From NCBI RefSeq assembly GCF_003044185.1, contig NZ_PYYB01000001.1:1240001-1304000 (forward strand): DNA of 64,000 nucleotides, in the 5' to 3' direction. The notes under the pieces were generated by a model. The model made no database searches. It saw nothing but the letters and a program-made list of their open reading frames with translations, and was not told the origin of the DNA. This document shows, piece by piece, positions 62,644 to 64,000 of this stretch. Every line of letters starts with the position of its first letter. Positions within the stretch are counted from its first letter, which is position 1. The DNA is from Paraconexibacter algicola. Its GTDB lineage: Bacteria > Actinomycetota > Thermoleophilia > Solirubrobacterales > Solirubrobacteraceae. The translations under genes and the position numbers were made by a program.

Positions 62644-64000
62644 GCGGGGAGCTCCAGGGTGAAGGTGGTGCGACCGGGCTTGCTCTCGGCGATCAGCTCG
62701 CCGGACATCCGCTCCGCGAGCTCGTGCGCGATCGCCAGGCCGAGGCCGGATCCCTGCGCGTCGTCGGAGGTGACGAAGGGCTCGAAGATGTGGGGGAGCA
62801 TGGTGCGGTGGATGCCGGGGCCGAAGTCGGCGACCCCGACGCGGACGCGCTCGCCCCGGCGGCTCGCGCTCAGCACCACGTCGGTGCCGTCCGGCGTGTG
62901 CGTCAAGGCGTTGTCGATGAGGATACGCAGCACCTGCGCGACGCGCTCCGGATCGCACACCGCGTGCACGCGCCCGGCGGGGACGCGCACCTCGAGCGTC
63001 GAGCGGTGGGCGAGCAGCGCCGGCCGGAACTCGCTCGCGACGAGCTCGGCGACCTCGGCGAGGTCGGTCTGCTCCGGACGCAGCTCCAGCGTGCCCGCCT
63101 CGAGCTTGGAGAGGTCCAGCAGATCGGTGGCGAGCTTGCCGAGCCGGTCGACCTGCTGGGCGATCTGGTCGAGGAACGTCGCGCGCGTCGCGTCGTCGAG
63201 GTCCTCGTCCTGGAGCAGCTCGACGAACCCGCCGAGCGAGAAGATCGGCGTGCGCAGCTCGTGCGAGGCGGTCGCGATGAAGCGGCTGCGGGCGTGCTCG
63301 AGCTCGGCGAGCTGGCGGCGCATGTCCTCGAGCGTCTGGGCGAGCCGGCCGAGCTCGTCGCTGTCGTCGACCGGGAACCGCGCGCTGAAGTCCCCGGCGG
63401 CGACGAGGCCCGCGACCGCCTCCAGGCGCCGCACGCGCCGGCCGAGCAGCTCGGCGACCACGGCGCCCGCCAGCGCGGCGAGCAGCGCCGCGACGAGCCC
63501 GGCGACGAGCACGCGGCGGCGCACGACGGCGACCTGGCCCTCGAGGTCGGCGAGCGGGTCGGTGAAGACGACGACCGAGCCGACCTCCGGCCGGCCGTCC
63601 CGCCCGGGGAAGAACAGCGGCACCGCGGCCTGCCCGACGCGCCCCTCGCTGCCCGCCTCGGTCCCGCGCTCGACGCGACCGCTGCGCGCGGCCGACTGGG
63701 CGACCGCGAACTGCAGGTCGGTGATGTCGGTCCGCGCGGTGGAGTCGGACTTCGGGAACGTCTGCAGGCCGAGCGTGCCGCGGTTGACGCCCAGCAGCGT
63801 CACGCGCGCGGTCGACGCGTCCGCGGCGGCGCGCACGGTGCGGTCGAGGACGCGGACGTCCTGGTTGGTCGTGATCGCCCGCTCGATCGGCTCCGCGTAC
63901 TGCCCCGCGGTGCGGGCGAGACCGCGCAGCCGCTCGTCGGTCAGCGACGCCTCCAGGCCCGGCACCACCGACAGGTACACGCCGCCGAACGCGGCGAGCA
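62640..64000 (-). CDS. Membrane sensor histidine kinase (5' end outside window)
   Basis: The visible part has more than 450 codons. The last bases before the right edge continue the frame (LAAFGGVYLSVV), so the first membrane helix and start are outside. An extracytoplasmic sensing region (about 140 residues) leads to a second helix (VLVAGLVAALLAALAGAVVA), a HAMP domain, HisKA with His in TASHELRTPIFSLGGF, and HATPase_c with IDNALTHTPDGT, DFGPGI and GSGLGLAIAHEL. The partner regulator is probably just outside the window. Confidence 0.93.
   Translation of the reverse strand, partial: LAAFGGVYLSVVPGLEASLTDERLRGLARTAGQYAEPIERAITTNQDVRVLDRTVRAAADASTARVTLLGVNRGTLGLQTFPKSDSTARTDITDLQFAVAQSAARSGRVERGTEAGSEGRVGQAAVPLFFPGRDGRPEVGSVVVFTDPLADLEGQVAVVRRRVLVAGLVAALLAALAGAVVAELLGRRVRRLEAVAGLVAAGDFSARFPVDDSDELGRLAQTLEDMRRQLAELEHARSRFIATASHELRTPIFSLGGFVELLQDEDLDDATRATFLDQIAQQVDRLGKLATDLLDLSKLEAGTLELRPEQTDLAEVAELVASEFRPALLAHRSTLEVRVPAGRVHAVCDPERVAQVLRILIDNALTHTPDGTDVVLSASRRGERVRVGVADFGPGIHRTMLPHIFEPFVTSDDAQGSGLGLAIAHELAERMSGELIAESKPGRTTFTLELPA

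Overview
This is the chromosome replication-origin neighbourhood of a very GC-rich actinobacterium. The gene content, the abundant GTG starts, the many TANNNT-led apparently leaderless genes and the Bacillus-like cytochrome bc operon suggest a deep-branching actinobacterium, most likely of the Thermoleophilia (Solirubrobacterales) type. The lineage is an inference from gene content; no 16S rRNA gene is present to confirm it.

Layout. 1-9362, minus strand: dnaA, dnaN, recF, dciA, gyrB and gyrA (gyrA runs off the left edge). 9650-14672, plus strand: rpmH, rnpA, yidD, yidC, khpB, rsmG, parA and parB, with four parS sites between khpB and rsmG. The strand switch at 9363-9649 between dnaA and rpmH marks the origin zone. 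14727-20524: tRNA-Ile, two secreted cell-wall hydrolases that share a repeat domain, a small membrane protein, an SDR enzyme, a PAS histidine kinase with its single-domain response regulator, and a bifunctional-nuclease family protein. 20553-31449: D-Ala-D-Ala ligase and a PLP aminotransferase; an overlapping five-gene envelope operon (DUF4126, AP-superfamily phosphodiesterase, GtrA, two GT-C-like membrane proteins); a YmdB-type phosphoesterase; and an ABC exporter. 31470-33971: GNAT, a metallo-beta-lactamase-fold protein with a TetR regulator behind a 26-bp palindromic operator, and DUF2231.

34051-42090 is a haem and respiration block: hemB, a fused AhbA-AhbB-like protein, hemL and an unknown partner, then the Rieske protein, cytochrome b, a subunit IV-cytochrome c fusion, a menaquinone methyltransferase and a polyprenyl diphosphate synthase. 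tatA and tatC follow, and the Rieske protein carries a Tat signal. 44098-52253 holds a TPR membrane protein, tRNA-Lys, a class III cyclase, a class IV aminotransferase, four nucleotide-sugar genes resembling an incomplete diacetamido-mannuronate pathway, and two membrane proteins. 52287-59268, minus strand, is a second replication and translation block: rpsF, ssb, rpsR, rplI, dnaB (interrupted by a 422-residue LAGLIDADG intein), a DnaC/DnaI-like ATPase and purA. 59368-64000: a proline/alanine-rich membrane protein, trehalose-6-phosphate synthase, an HtrA lipoprotein protease and a histidine kinase cut by the right edge.

Most notable points: a DciA-type helicase operator and a DnaC-like loader in one genome; the AhbAB-like fusion between hemB and hemL; a parS site overlapping the rsmG promoter; a terminator-like hairpin in the gyrB leader; a recurring TANNNT plus 5-9 nt plus start-codon arrangement at fourteen genes; and one back-to-back pair of overlapping -10 elements. 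I see no rRNA genes, CRISPR array, insertion sequence or prophage.
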